Program-made: the position numbers and the translations under genes
Part shown: in pieces, positions 17,810 to 25,528 of the stretch
How positions within the stretch are numbered: position 1 is the first letter of the stretch
Layout: the number at the start of each line of letters is the position of its first letter
The notes under the pieces: model-generated
Seen by the model: only the letters and a program-made list of their open reading frames with translations
What the model was told of the DNA's origin: nothing
Database searches by the model: none
DNA from: UBA2357 sp046295975
Lineage (GTDB): Bacteria; Pseudomonadota; Gammaproteobacteria; Burkholderiales; Rhodocyclaceae
Assembly: GCA_046295975.1 (NCBI GenBank)
Contig: JBKBMG010000019.1
Span: forward strand, 23,351 to 87,350
Reading direction: 5' to 3'
Length of the DNA: 64,000 nucleotides

Positions 17810-17866
17810 GCACGCCGGTTCGCGCCACGCGCGGCCGGTCTCGGAAATCCATCGGGACTCATCGAC

Positions 17867-19075
17867 ATGGGCATTCAAATGACCCTGAACAAGGGGCGCG
17901 TCCCCGTAAAGATCTGGACGCGCGACATCGAACACCAGGCCTTGCAGCAACTGGTGAATCTTTCGCAACTGGCGATCTTCGACCATCCGATCGCCGCCAT
18001 GCCGGACGTGCACGCCGGCATCGGTGCCACGGTCGGCGCGGTGATTCCGACCGCGAACGCCATCATTCCGGCTGCGGTCGGCGTGGACATCGGCTGCGGC
18101 ATGAACGCGCTGCGCCTGTCGCTGAACGCACGCGACCTGCCCGACTCGCTGGCGCGGGTGCGCTCGGCGATCGAGGCAGCGGTGCCGGTCGGCTTCGAGC
18201 AACATCCGTCCAGCCGGGTGAAAGGCAGCGCGCACGCCCGCCAGGCGCGGCGCCTGTCCGATCGCCTGGACGTCATCGTCGGGCGCCATCCCGGCTTGAT
18301 GAAGATGCAGCGCCGCTTCAACGATACCTGGGTGTGTCAGCTCGGCACCCTGGGGGGCGGCAACCACTTCATCGAACTCTGCCTGGATGAATCCGGACAG
18401 ACTTGGGTGATGCTGCACTCGGGCAGTCGAGGCATCGGCAACGTGATCGGGCGCTACTTCATCGCGGCGGCCAAGAAGGACATGGGACGTCACGTCCATG
18501 CCCTGCCGGACAAGGACCTCGCTTACTTCAGCGAAGGCAGCGGCCTGTTCGACGACTACGTCGAAGCGGTGGAGTGGGCGCAGGACTACGCGCTGGAGAA
18601 CCGCCGCATGATGATGGCCCTGGTCGTGGACGCCATCCGGCCGCATCTGCCGGCGTTCACCATCACCGACGAAGCGATCAACTGCCATCACAACTATGTG
18701 GCACGCGAGACCCACTTCGGCGAACGGCTGTACGTCACCCGCAAGGGCGCGATCCGGGCGGGCGCCGGCGAACTCGGCATCATCCCCGGCAGCATGGGCG
18801 CGCAGAGCTACATCGTGCGCGGCCTCGGCAACCCCGACTCGTACTGCTCCTGCTCGCACGGCGCGGGCCGGCGCATGAGCCGCAGTGAGGCCAAGCGGCG
18901 TTTCAACCGCCACGACCTCGCCGCCCAGACCTCCGGCATCGAATGCCGCAAGGACGGTGGCGTGGTGGATGAGATCCCCGCCGCCTACAAGGACATCGAC
19001 GCGGTCATGGCCAACCAGGCCGACCTCGTGGAGGTTGTGCACACCCTGCGCCAGGTGCTCTGCGTCAAGGGCTGA
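17867..19075 (+). CDS. rtcB: RNA-splicing ligase RtcB
   Basis: A 402-residue GTP- and Mn-dependent ligase joining 2',3'-cyclic phosphate or 3'-phosphate ends to 5'-OH RNA; in bacteria it repairs cleaved tRNA and rRNA. Family signatures are complete: V-D-I-G-C-G-M-N-A-L-R (metal Asp/Cys) near 80, L-G-G-G-N-H-F-I-E near 162, H-S-G-S-R-G-I-G-N near 184, N-C-H-H-N-Y-V near 273 and C-S-C-S-H-G-A-G-R-R-M-S-R near 325, whose His is guanylylated. The length matches E. coli RtcB (408). Starts at 17867 or 17879 are both possible; neither has a good ribosome-binding site, unlike the 12-codon frame upstream. No rtcA, rtcR or rsr is in the window. Confidence 0.95.
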   Translation: MGIQMTLNKGRVPVKIWTRDIEHQALQQLVNLSQLAIFDHPIAAMPDVHAGIGATVGAVIPTANAIIPAAVGVDIGCGMNALRLSLNARDLPDSLARVRSAIEAAVPVGFEQHPSSRVKGSAHARQARRLSDRLDVIVGRHPGLMKMQRRFNDTWVCQLGTLGGGNHFIELCLDESGQTWVMLHSGSRGIGNVIGRYFIAAAKKDMGRHVHALPDKDLAYFSEGSGLFDDYVEAVEWAQDYALENRRMMMALVVDAIRPHLPAFTITDEAINCHHNYVARETHFGERLYVTRKGAIRAGAGELGIIPGSMGAQSYIVRGLGNPDSYCSCSHGAGRRMSRSEAKRRFNRHDLAAQTSGIECRKDGGVVDEIPAAYKDIDAVMANQADLVEVVHTLRQVLCVKG

Positions 19076-19119
19076 GCGATGACCTGAGGACAGCGCTCAC
19101 CCAACTGACCGATCAACCC

Positions 19120-19138
19120 GCGGACGCGCCGCGTCCGC
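19120..19138. other. Hairpin between rtcB and the next gene
   Basis: GCGGACGCG, one C, then CGCGTCCGC: a 9-bp perfect palindrome 45 bp after the rtcB stop, with no T-run. It may be an RNA processing or stability element inside the operon. Confidence 0.4.
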
Positions 19139-19161
19139 AGCCGATACCCAAGGAGATTTTT

Positions 19162-19332
19162 ATGATTGCCGCCAGCCCATACCCGATGCCTGCCGCCCCG
19201 ACCGCCGCCCGGCGACGGGGCGCACACCCAACCCAAGACAGGAACATGAGTCACCATGGACCCGAAGGACATCGACAGCCTGCGCGCCCTGCTGCCCGCC
19301 GGGCGCACGCTGTTCCCGTACTACAGGAATAA
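19162..19332 (+). CDS. Possible small protein with strong ribosome-binding site
   Basis: A 56-codon frame whose ATG follows AAGGAG at ideal spacing, better than the signal of the gene it overlaps. The product is Ala/Pro/Arg/His-rich without recognisable domains. Its second half overlaps the start of the 319-residue gene (19256) in another frame, so it may serve only to load ribosomes there, or be spurious. Confidence 0.25.
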   Translation: MIAASPYPMPAAPTAARRRGAHPTQDRNMSHHGPEGHRQPARPAARRAHAVPVLQE

Positions 19333-20215
19333 GTACGGGCTGCAACTGCTGCGCTACGCGGTTCGCCAGCCCACGCCGGTGGCCGCGCTGCGCAGCCACC
19401 CGGTCGCACAACTGCTGCACAAGCCCGCGCTCAAGCCGGTGCTCGCCGATTGCGGTGGCACCCTGACGCCGGCCCAGATCGCATTTGCCGAGGCACTTGC
19501 CGAATGCAGCGCCCGCCCCGAGCACTACACCCTCAGCCTGGGAGTCTGGGGGAACGGCCGCGAACGGGCACCGCAAACCAGCCGCCGCGGCACCAACCTG
19601 GTACTGCAGCTCAACTTCAGCCACGCGCACAATCGCGCCTTTCAGCGCCTGGCGCGCCCGCGCAGCGGCTGCGACCCGTTCAACTACTGCGCGCACCCGG
19701 TGCTGCAGGACACACGTCAAGCACGGCGCTACACCCTGGCGTGGGCACGCCTGGACATCGACTTCGAGCAGGATGAAGCGCTGATCGAGGAGATCCAGAC
19801 CGACTGGCTGCGTGCGGCCACGACCGCGCGTGAGTTCGCCGCACGCTGCGACGACGCTGCCTTCACCCGGCGTTACGGCCGCCGTCTGGACGGCTCGCGC
19901 ACGGATCTGATGGCCTACCACGACACCGTGCTCGCGCCGCATCGCGCGCACTGGGACGAGGCGATGCTTGCCGCGGCCTTGTTCTTCCTGCGCGAGGAAC
20001 TCGGACTGCGCCGGATCTGGATGCACAGCGCCGAGTCCGGCATCGCGCTCAAGAGCATGCGCGGCGGCCCGCCCCCGGTCTCGCTGTACACCCGCCTGCC
20101 GCAACGCTTCTGCTTTCGCCCCACGCCCGAACTGCCGGGCTTGCTCGCACGCGAGCGCCAGGCGGTCAAGCGCTTGCGCGCGCACGCTGCCGCCCTCCTG
20201 AAATTCACGCTTTGA
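19256..20215 (+). CDS. Hypothetical protein downstream of rtcB
   Basis: A 319-residue, Arg- and Ala-rich protein that I do not recognise. It has no signal peptide and no membrane segment, so is probably cytosolic. Visible features are an N-terminal F-P-Y-Y-R-N-K-Y-G-L-Q-L-L-R-Y, a stretch of short acidic and aromatic motifs near the middle (L-D-I-D-F-E-Q-D-E-A-L-I-E-E-I-Q-T-D-W-L, residues about 165-184), and W-x-H-S-A-E-S-G near 260. Coding is supported by length, strong codon bias and tight packing with rtcB (180 bp) and the next gene (13 bp). The location suggests a role in the same RNA-repair response, as partner, regulator or RNA-binding factor; this is inference from position only. Confidence 0.7.
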   Translation: MDPKDIDSLRALLPAGRTLFPYYRNKYGLQLLRYAVRQPTPVAALRSHPVAQLLHKPALKPVLADCGGTLTPAQIAFAEALAECSARPEHYTLSLGVWGNGRERAPQTSRRGTNLVLQLNFSHAHNRAFQRLARPRSGCDPFNYCAHPVLQDTRQARRYTLAWARLDIDFEQDEALIEEIQTDWLRAATTAREFAARCDDAAFTRRYGRRLDGSRTDLMAYHDTVLAPHRAHWDEAMLAAALFFLREELGLRRIWMHSAESGIALKSMRGGPPPVSLYTRLPQRFCFRPTPELPGLLARERQAVKRLRAHAAALLKFTL

Positions 20216-20228
20216 GAGATCCCGCACC

Positions 20229-20426
20229 ATGACACGCAAACAACGCCATCTGCGCCAGGAACGCATGCTCGTCCCGCCCTCGGCGCCACCACGCAACCCG
20301 TTCGCCACCGCGCCCAAGATGCTGCGCGGCAGCGAAGTGCACGAGAAGTCGCGGGGCGCACAACGCCGCGCCGACCACATAGCCACGCGCCGCCTGCTGG
20401 ACCCGAGCAACTGGGAAGACGCCTGA
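20229..20426 (+). CDS. Small basic hypothetical protein, third gene of the rtcB locus
   Basis: A 65-residue protein rich in Arg, Pro and Lys, with M-T-R-K-Q-R-H-L-R-Q-E-R-M near the start and S-N-W-E-D-A at the end. The ATG is 13 bp after the preceding stop and has GAGAGAT upstream, so translation with the 319-residue protein is likely. The charge suggests nucleic-acid contact, but there is no known domain. A strong dyad at 20430 follows, marking the end of the unit. Confidence 0.55.
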   Translation: MTRKQRHLRQERMLVPPSAPPRNPFATAPKMLRGSEVHEKSRGAQRRADHIATRRLLDPSNWEDA

Positions 20427-20429
20427 CCG

Positions 20430-20470
20430 GTCGGGCACCGCTGCCGCCGCAATGCGGCGGTGCCCGACCA
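20430..20470. terminator. Long inverted repeat after the rtcB locus
   Basis: GGTCGGGCACCGC pairs perfectly with GCGGTGCCCGACC (13-bp stem) immediately after the 65-residue gene. No T-run follows, so it may be a stabilising or rho-linked 3' end rather than a classic terminator. A second GC-rich dyad (GGGGG...CCCCC type) lies at about 20566-20597. Confidence 0.5.
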
Positions 20471-20607
20471 GCGTATCGGGCGCCGGGCACCAGGAGGCGG
20501 CGGTTGCTATGAAGAAACCGGCGACCAGCGTATGCTCATCGTCTTCATGACATGAGTCTTTCCCCTGGGGGTCCCCCGGTCTGCGCCGGGGCCCCCTCCC
20601 CGCCCCA

Positions 20608-21492
20608 ATGACGACGATCCGCCCCTCTTCCCCCACTTTCCCTGCCCGCCCGTCGATGACCGTCCTGGTCGCGCTCGGCATCATCATCACGCTGGCCGCT
20701 GCCATGGCGCGGGCCCAGGCGGCCACCTCACCGGAACCCACCTCACCGGTACCCGCCTCGTCGCCCCCCACGGTGACACCCCCCGCCGCCGAGATCACTC
20801 TCGACGCCCCTCGCGCCGGCTGGCACGCACCGCCAAGTGTCGGCGCGGCGTTCACGCAGACGGTGAACTACCCCGCGGCAAGCGTGGACAGCCGTCATGA
20901 TCAAGCCGACGGCGCGCGCATCCGCGGCCGCATCGCCGGCGCCGCCAAAGGTCCGGCGCAACTGGTGGTGAATGGCGTGGCCATGCCCTTGCGCGTCGAA
21001 GAGGATGGCAGCTTCGACCGTCCCTATCTGTTCCCCGCCGGCAGCAACAGTGTCGAGGTCCGCAGCGCAGACGGCAACACGCGCCGCCGGGTGCAATTCC
21101 TGGCCCATCCCGACAGCGCCACACGTGCGCGCCTGCGCGTCATCCTGGCGTGGGACACCGACCATACCGACCTCGACCTGCACGTGATCGCGCCCGATGG
21201 CCAGCACGCCTGGTACGGCCAGCGGGTCCTGGACAACGGCGGGGCGATCGACGTTGACGTCACCACCGGCTACGGTCCGGAGATCTTCGCGACACCCGCC
21301 CCCTTGAATGGTCCCTACCTGGTATTCGTCAACTATTTCGGCGGCCACGGCCACGACGAGGCCGACATGACGGTCGCCACCATCACCATCGTCAGCCAGG
21401 AAGGCACGGAGAACGAAAAACGCGAGAGCGTGCAGGTGCCGATGCGTGCGCCGGGCGAGCTCACGCTGGTCAAGCGCTTCAGCTATCCCTAA
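20608..21492 (+). CDS. Exported DUF2135 (YfaP-like) protein
   Basis: A 294-residue protein with a signal peptide or signal anchor (hydrophobic run about residues 17-37, then A-R-A-Q-A) and a Pro/Ser/Thr-rich spacer. A domain near 95-170 resembles a bacterial Ig-like unit (G-R-I-A-G-A-A-K-G-P-A-Q-L-V-V-N-G), and the C-terminal part from about 180 matches DUF2135: L-A-W-D-T-D-H-T-D-L-D-L-H-V-I-A-P-D-G. DUF2135 proteins such as E. coli YfaP occur beside predicted secreted alpha-2-macroglobulin and peptidase genes, but none is here. No good ribosome-binding site is visible; the Met at 20656 is an alternative start that keeps the signal sequence. Confidence 0.75.
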   Translation: MTTIRPSSPTFPARPSMTVLVALGIIITLAAAMARAQAATSPEPTSPVPASSPPTVTPPAAEITLDAPRAGWHAPPSVGAAFTQTVNYPAASVDSRHDQADGARIRGRIAGAAKGPAQLVVNGVAMPLRVEEDGSFDRPYLFPAGSNSVEVRSADGNTRRRVQFLAHPDSATRARLRVILAWDTDHTDLDLHVIAPDGQHAWYGQRVLDNGGAIDVDVTTGYGPEIFATPAPLNGPYLVFVNYFGGHGHDEADMTVATITIVSQEGTENEKRESVQVPMRAPGELTLVKRFSYP

Positions 21493-21534
21493 CGCGCCCG
21501 CCTGGCCCAACGCAAGGGCCACCCGGGCCGAACT

Positions 21535-21921
21535 TCAGCGCGCCGCCACGGCCTGCGGCGCCACATAGGCCGCACGGGCCGCGCGTACCTCGTCGTGGTG
21601 TCGTTCGGCCCACGCCAGCAAGCCCCCCATCGGCGCGAGAAACGACACTCCCAGCGGCGTGAGCGCGTACTCCACACGCGGCGGGATGGTGGGGAACACG
21701 GTGCGCGATACCAGCCCGTCCTGCTCCAGCCGGCGCAACGTCTGCGCCAGCATGCGCTGCGAGATGTCGTCTATGCAGGCCTTGAGCGCGGAGAAGCGCA
21801 GCGTGCCGCGCTCCTGCAGGGTAAACAGCACGAGAATACTCCAGCGATCACCGATGCGGTCCAGCACATCGCGGATCGGGCAGAGTTCGGCATAAGGGGC
21901 CTTGGACTTGTGCAGCGACAT
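21535..21921 (-). CDS. qorR: HxlR/DUF24-family redox regulator (QorR/YtfH-like)
   Basis: A 128-residue winged-helix regulator. The conserved sensing cysteine is Cys14 in E-L-C-P-I-R-D-V-L-D-R-I-G-D-R-W, followed by the HxlR core L-R-F-S-A-L-K...I-S-Q-R-M-L and the wing P-R-V-E-Y-A-L-T. It is divergent from an NAD(P)H:quinone reductase, matching the E. coli ytfH-ytfG pair and corynebacterial qorR. Such regulators repress the quinone reductase until the Cys is oxidised by quinone or disulfide stress. The start at 21921 keeps the N-terminal Cys; longer frames upstream look non-coding. Confidence 0.88.
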   Translation of the reverse strand: MSLHKSKAPYAELCPIRDVLDRIGDRWSILVLFTLQERGTLRFSALKACIDDISQRMLAQTLRRLEQDGLVSRTVFPTIPPRVEYALTPLGVSFLAPMGGLLAWAERHHDEVRAARAAYVAPQAVAAR

Positions 21922-21940
21922 GGCTTGCGCGCTTCCTATG

Positions 21941-21956
21941 GTTACTTTCGAGTAAC
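21941..21956. promoter_or_regulatory. Probable HxlR (QorR) operator
   Basis: GTTACT-TTCG-AGTAAC is a perfect 6-bp dyad 20 bp before the qorR start. A related half-site lies at about 22036-22041 in GGTTACTAAAAAGAACC (22035-22051). HxlR-family regulators bind such short GTA(A/C)-type dyads, so autoregulation and repression of qorB are likely. Confidence 0.55.
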
Positions 21957-22095
21957 TGGGTGACTTTTCCCGCCCTACTTGTGGGCGCCGGGCAGCAGCG
22001 GGATCATACGCCAACTCGGGAACGAATCGGTTGTTGGTTACTAAAAAGAACCGGCATCTACCCGCGATCACCCGCGATCACCCGGCAGTCGAACA

Positions 22096-22172
22096 CCGTT
22101 CGGGCTGAGCCTGCCAAAGCCCGGTCGAAGACTTTACCGAAAGCGCCCTTCGACCGGGCTCAGGGCGAACGG
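22096..22172. repeat. REP-like palindrome with CCGTTCG...CGAACGG ends
   Basis: A 77-bp imperfect palindrome: CCGTTCGGGCTGAGCC at the left and GGGCTCAGGGCGAACGG at the right, with inner CGGTCGAAG and CTTCGACCG. It sits between qorR and qorB in a 364-bp non-coding gap. The same core recurs inside the element at 32705-32822, so it belongs to a dispersed family. Confidence 0.75.
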
Positions 22173-22285
22173 CGTCGTCCGTTTGATTGCAGTGTCATGC
22201 AGGGTCAATATCCCGGCGACCCGATTCGTCCGCAATGCCTGCCGGCGCAGGCCGGCTTAACGTCTCAAACCCACAGGAGTCATCC

Positions 22286-23188
22286 ATGTCTGACAACACC
22301 TTGCTCGTCACCGGCGCATCCGGCCATCTCGGCCAGCGCGTGCTGCATCATCTCGTCGAAACCTTGAGCGTGCCCGCCTCCCACATCATCGCCACCACCC
22401 GCCAGCCCGAACGCCTGTCGGCATGGGCCGGCCGCGGCGTGACGGTGCGTGCCGCGGATTTCAACATCCCCGATACCCTCGTTGCCGCCGCCGAAGGCGC
22501 CGACCGCATGTTGTTGGTCAGCACCGACGTGCTCGATCAGCCCGGCGTGCGCCTGGTGCAGCATCGCGCCGCCATCGACGCCGCCACGCGTGCCGGCGTG
22601 CGCCACGTGGTCTATACCTCCATGCCCGACCCCAGCGCCTCGCTGGTAGCCTTCGCGCCCGACCACGCCGGCACCGAAGCAGCCCTTGCCGCAAGCGGCC
22701 TGCCGGGTTGGACGGTGTTGCGCAACCACTGGTACTTCGAGAACCTGTTCCTGTCGCTGCCCTCCGCGCTGGCTACCGGGAAATGGTATTCGGCCGCCGG
22801 GAACGGCGGTATCGCCCATATCGCGCGCGACGATCTGGCGCTTGCCGCGGCCACCGCCCTGGTGCAGGCCGACGGCAAGCAAATTCATACCCTCAGCGGC
22901 GCTCAGGCCCATACCACGGCGGAAATCGCAGCGCTGGCATCCGCGGTCACCGGCAAACCCATTGAAGTGGTCGACGTGCCGCTCGAAGCCCTGGTACAGG
23001 GCATGGTCGCCCACGGCCTGCCGGAGCCGGTGGCACGCATCTTTGCTTCCTTCGATGCCAACACCGCAGCCGGCAAATTCGCCGAGGTCACCGACGACTA
23101 CCGCAAGCTGACCGGTCGTGCCCCGCAGACGCTTGAGGACTGGCTGCGACACAACGGTGCGGCGCTGAGCGCGGCTGCAGCGGGCTGA
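22286..23188 (+). CDS. qorB: NAD(P)H:quinone oxidoreductase, NmrA/SDR type (QorB/YtfG-like)
   Basis: A 300-residue atypical short-chain dehydrogenase. The Rossmann motif V-T-G-A-S-G-H-L-G is at residues 8-16, the second strand ends in T-T-R-Q-P-E, and the NmrA-like core continues with V-Y-T-S-M-P and L-R-N-H-W-Y-F-E-N. E. coli YtfG reduces quinones with NADPH by two electrons, preventing radical formation. The start at 22286 has AGGAG eight bases upstream. It is transcribed away from qorR, which presumably represses it. The protein is about the usual size (286 in E. coli). Confidence 0.9.
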   Translation: MSDNTLLVTGASGHLGQRVLHHLVETLSVPASHIIATTRQPERLSAWAGRGVTVRAADFNIPDTLVAAAEGADRMLLVSTDVLDQPGVRLVQHRAAIDAATRAGVRHVVYTSMPDPSASLVAFAPDHAGTEAALAASGLPGWTVLRNHWYFENLFLSLPSALATGKWYSAAGNGGIAHIARDDLALAAATALVQADGKQIHTLSGAQAHTTAEIAALASAVTGKPIEVVDVPLEALVQGMVAHGLPEPVARIFASFDANTAAGKFAEVTDDYRKLTGRAPQTLEDWLRHNGAALSAAAAG

Positions 23189-23264
23189 GTGCCGCAAAAG
23201 AAGCACTAGCAGGCGATTCGGCGGCAGGCGTAAGGCGCCGTCGAGTCACTCGCAGGCGCAGCGT

Positions 23265-23579
23265 TCAGCCGGCCGCGTCATCGACTGCAGAGGCGCCGTA
23301 CCAGGTGAGCGGCGGCGCCTCACGCCCGATGAAGCGTTGCAGGTGTACGCGGATGACTTCCTTCAACGCCTCGGCCTGCGCAACGCCGCTGGCCTGACCC
23401 TGCAGCCGCAACCCGCCGGCTTCCACCGCGAGCGTGCAGGTCCCGTCCTCGAAATGGATGCGGGCGTGGGTGTGATCAGGGTCGGCGTGCACCTCGAGCT
23501 TGTGCGCGAAGTGCTTGCACAGCATGCGCAAACGGCGTTGTGGTGCCTCGATCACGAGGAAGTCCTGAAAACCGTACAT
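23265..23579 (-). CDS. DUF2218 protein of the iron-uptake cluster
   Basis: A 104-residue cytosolic protein with the DUF2218 pattern: C-K-H-F-A-H-K-L-E-V near residues 21-30, then F-E-D-G-T-C-T-L and a helix ending in H-L-Q-R-F. DUF2218 proteins are encoded beside siderophore transporters and reductases in many bacteria; a role in iron release or heme/siderophore handling is often proposed but not proven. GGAG precedes the ATG at 23579. It is the last gene of the operon, 13 bp after the ATPase gene. Confidence 0.8.
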   Translation of the reverse strand: MYGFQDFLVIEAPQRRLRMLCKHFAHKLEVHADPDHTHARIHFEDGTCTLAVEAGGLRLQGQASGVAQAEALKEVIRVHLQRFIGREAPPLTWYGASAVDDAAG

Positions 23580-23592
23580 GCGTTGCTCCTCA

Positions 23593-24462
23593 TCACGGAG
23601 TGAAGGTGGGGCGGCCTGCGCGCGTGAGTTGCGAGGTCGCCGGGGCGTCGGCGAGGACCACCGGGTGGCCGCGCGAACAGCGCTCGATACGCGCCTCGAC
23701 GCCGTAGGCGCGGCGCAGCCAGTCGGCGTCAAGCATGTCGTCGACGCTGCCGAAGCGGTAGTCGTGGCCGGGAGCGAGCAACAGCACGCTGTCGCAGTGG
23801 CGCAGCGCGAGGTTGAGGTCGTGTGACACCACCAGCGCGATCGCACCGGCCTCGCGTGTGACGCGGCGGACCTGCGCGAGCACATCGAGTTGCCAGCGCA
23901 GGTCGAGGGCGCTGGTCGGTTCGTCCAGCAGCAACAGCCGCGGCGTGCGCACCAGCACCTGGGCGAGACCGACCATTTGCCGCTGCCCGCCAGAGAGTTC
24001 GGACATGCGCGTCAGCGCGATCCGCTCCAGCCCCAGCGCGGCGAGGGTCGCCTCGACCCGTTGCGCGCGCGCGGCGCGTGCCAGCCCGGGGGTGGCGATG
24101 CCGCAGGCCAGCAACACCGTCTCGTACGCAACCAGCGCGGTCGGCTGGGGCAGGCTTTGCGGCAGATAGCCGATGTGGCGGCTGCGCCGTGTGGCGTCGA
24201 GCGCGCGCAGATCCAGGTCGTCCAACCGGGCGTGCCCCGCGTACGGAAGCAAACCCGCGAGCGCGCGCAACAGGGTGGACTTGCCTACGCCATTGGGGCC
24301 GAGCACGGCGACCAGCGAGCCATGCTCGACGACCCCGGGGCTGAGGCCGCTCACCACCGCGTGGCGGCGGTAGCCGATGTCGATGTCGCGCAACACCAGG
24401 CTCACCGCGTGGCCCTCCATCGGGTATGCGCTACCGGGGAATCGATACGTCTCATGCGCCAC
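23593..24462 (-). CDS. ABC transporter ATP-binding protein (FecE/BtuD type)
   Basis: A 289-residue ATPase energising an iron-chelate importer. Walker A is G-P-N-G-V-G-K-S-T (about 55-63), the Q-loop is L-P-Q-S-L, the signature L-S-G-G-Q-R-Q precedes Walker B L-L-L-L-D-E-P-T-S-A-L-D, and the switch His is in V-S-H-D-L-N. The given start is a GTG overlapping the permease stop; ATG at 24420 is a shorter alternative that fits the family N-terminus equally well. The C-terminal 30 residues extend past the usual domain. Confidence 0.92.
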   Translation of the reverse strand: MAHETYRFPGSAYPMEGHAVSLVLRDIDIGYRRHAVVSGLSPGVVEHGSLVAVLGPNGVGKSTLLRALAGLLPYAGHARLDDLDLRALDATRRSRHIGYLPQSLPQPTALVAYETVLLACGIATPGLARAARAQRVEATLAALGLERIALTRMSELSGGQRQMVGLAQVLVRTPRLLLLDEPTSALDLRWQLDVLAQVRRVTREAGAIALVVSHDLNLALRHCDSVLLLAPGHDYRFGSVDDMLDADWLRRAYGVEARIERCSRGHPVVLADAPATSQLTRAGRPTFTP

Positions 24463-25528
24463 CCTGCCTGCCGCGCGAAACGATGAGGGCGATGAACAAC
24501 GGCACGCCGATGAGTGCGGTTACCAGCCCGACCGGCAGGATCACGCCGGGCAGCACCGCGCGGCTGGCGACCGAGGCCAGCGACAACAGCAGCGCGCCGG
24601 CCAGCACGCTGCCGGGCAGCAGGAAGCGGTGATCCTCGCCGAGCAGCAGACGGGCGATATGGGGGCCGACGAGGCCGACGAAACCGATCTCACCAACAAA
24701 CGCGGTGGCGACGCCGGTCAGCAGGCTGACCCGCAGCAAGGCCATGGTGCGCAGGCGTTCGACGCGCAGGCCCAGACTGCGCGCGTGGTCTTCGCCGCCG
24801 CGCAATGCGGTCAAGGCCCAGGCCTGGCGCATGGCGAAGGCCAGGCACACCAGCAGCACCGCGCCCACCATACCCACCCGCTCCATGCTGGCGCGCGCCA
24901 GGCTGCCGAGGGTCCAGAACACGATCTGTTGCAGCGCGTCGGCGTCGGCGACGAATTGCAGCGCCCCGACCAGGGCGTTGAGTCCGAACAGCAAGGCGAT
25001 GCCGAACAACACCAGCGTGTGCAAGGCCGGCCCGAGCGCCCGCGCGACCACCAGCAACAGGCCACAGGCAGCCGCGGCGAAGAGAAAGGCCGCCAGCGGC
25101 AGCGCGAACTCGCGGGCCAACCCCGACCCGAGGCCGAAGACGATGACCAGCGAGGCGCCCAGCGTCGCCGCCGCGCCGATGCCCAGTGTGAACGGGCTGG
25201 CCAGCGGGTTGTCGAGGGCGGTCTGCATCTCGGCGCCCGCCAGGCCCAGCGCCCCCCCGACGACAACCGCCATCAGGGCGTAGGGCACGCGGATCTCGTG
25301 GATGATCACCCACATCTCCGGTGCCAGCCGGTCCGGCTGCAGCCAGCCGGTCACCACGTCACGCCAGCCGAGCGCGGCCGGCCCGGTAGCGAGGTCGACC
25401 GCGAACGCCCAGCCAAGCGCCAGCGCGAGCGACGCCAGACAGGCCGTTCGGCGCAGCAGCAGGCGGCGGTAGCCGGCCGAGGCGCTGGCCTCGGCAGCGC
25501 CGTCTGCACAGGGAACGGCCTGCTTCAT
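24452..25528 (-). CDS. FecCD-type iron ABC transporter permease
   Basis: A 358-residue inner-membrane permease with nine or ten hydrophobic helices. FecCD hallmarks are R-V-P-Y-A-L-M-A-V-V-V-G-G-A-L-G-L-A-G near residues 80-98, N-P-L-A-S-P-F-T-L-G-I, G-F-V-G-L-V-G-P-H-I-A-R near 280 and the coupling stretch G-x-D-H-R-x-L-L-P. It forms a homodimer with the ATPase encoded next. The ATG at 25528 overlaps the binding-protein stop in an ATGA. Confidence 0.93.
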   Translation of the reverse strand: MKQAVPCADGAAEASASAGYRRLLLRRTACLASLALALGWAFAVDLATGPAALGWRDVVTGWLQPDRLAPEMWVIIHEIRVPYALMAVVVGGALGLAGAEMQTALDNPLASPFTLGIGAAATLGASLVIVFGLGSGLAREFALPLAAFLFAAAACGLLLVVARALGPALHTLVLFGIALLFGLNALVGALQFVADADALQQIVFWTLGSLARASMERVGMVGAVLLVCLAFAMRQAWALTALRGGEDHARSLGLRVERLRTMALLRVSLLTGVATAFVGEIGFVGLVGPHIARLLLGEDHRFLLPGSVLAGALLLSLASVASRAVLPGVILPVGLVTALIGVPLFIALIVSRGRQGGA

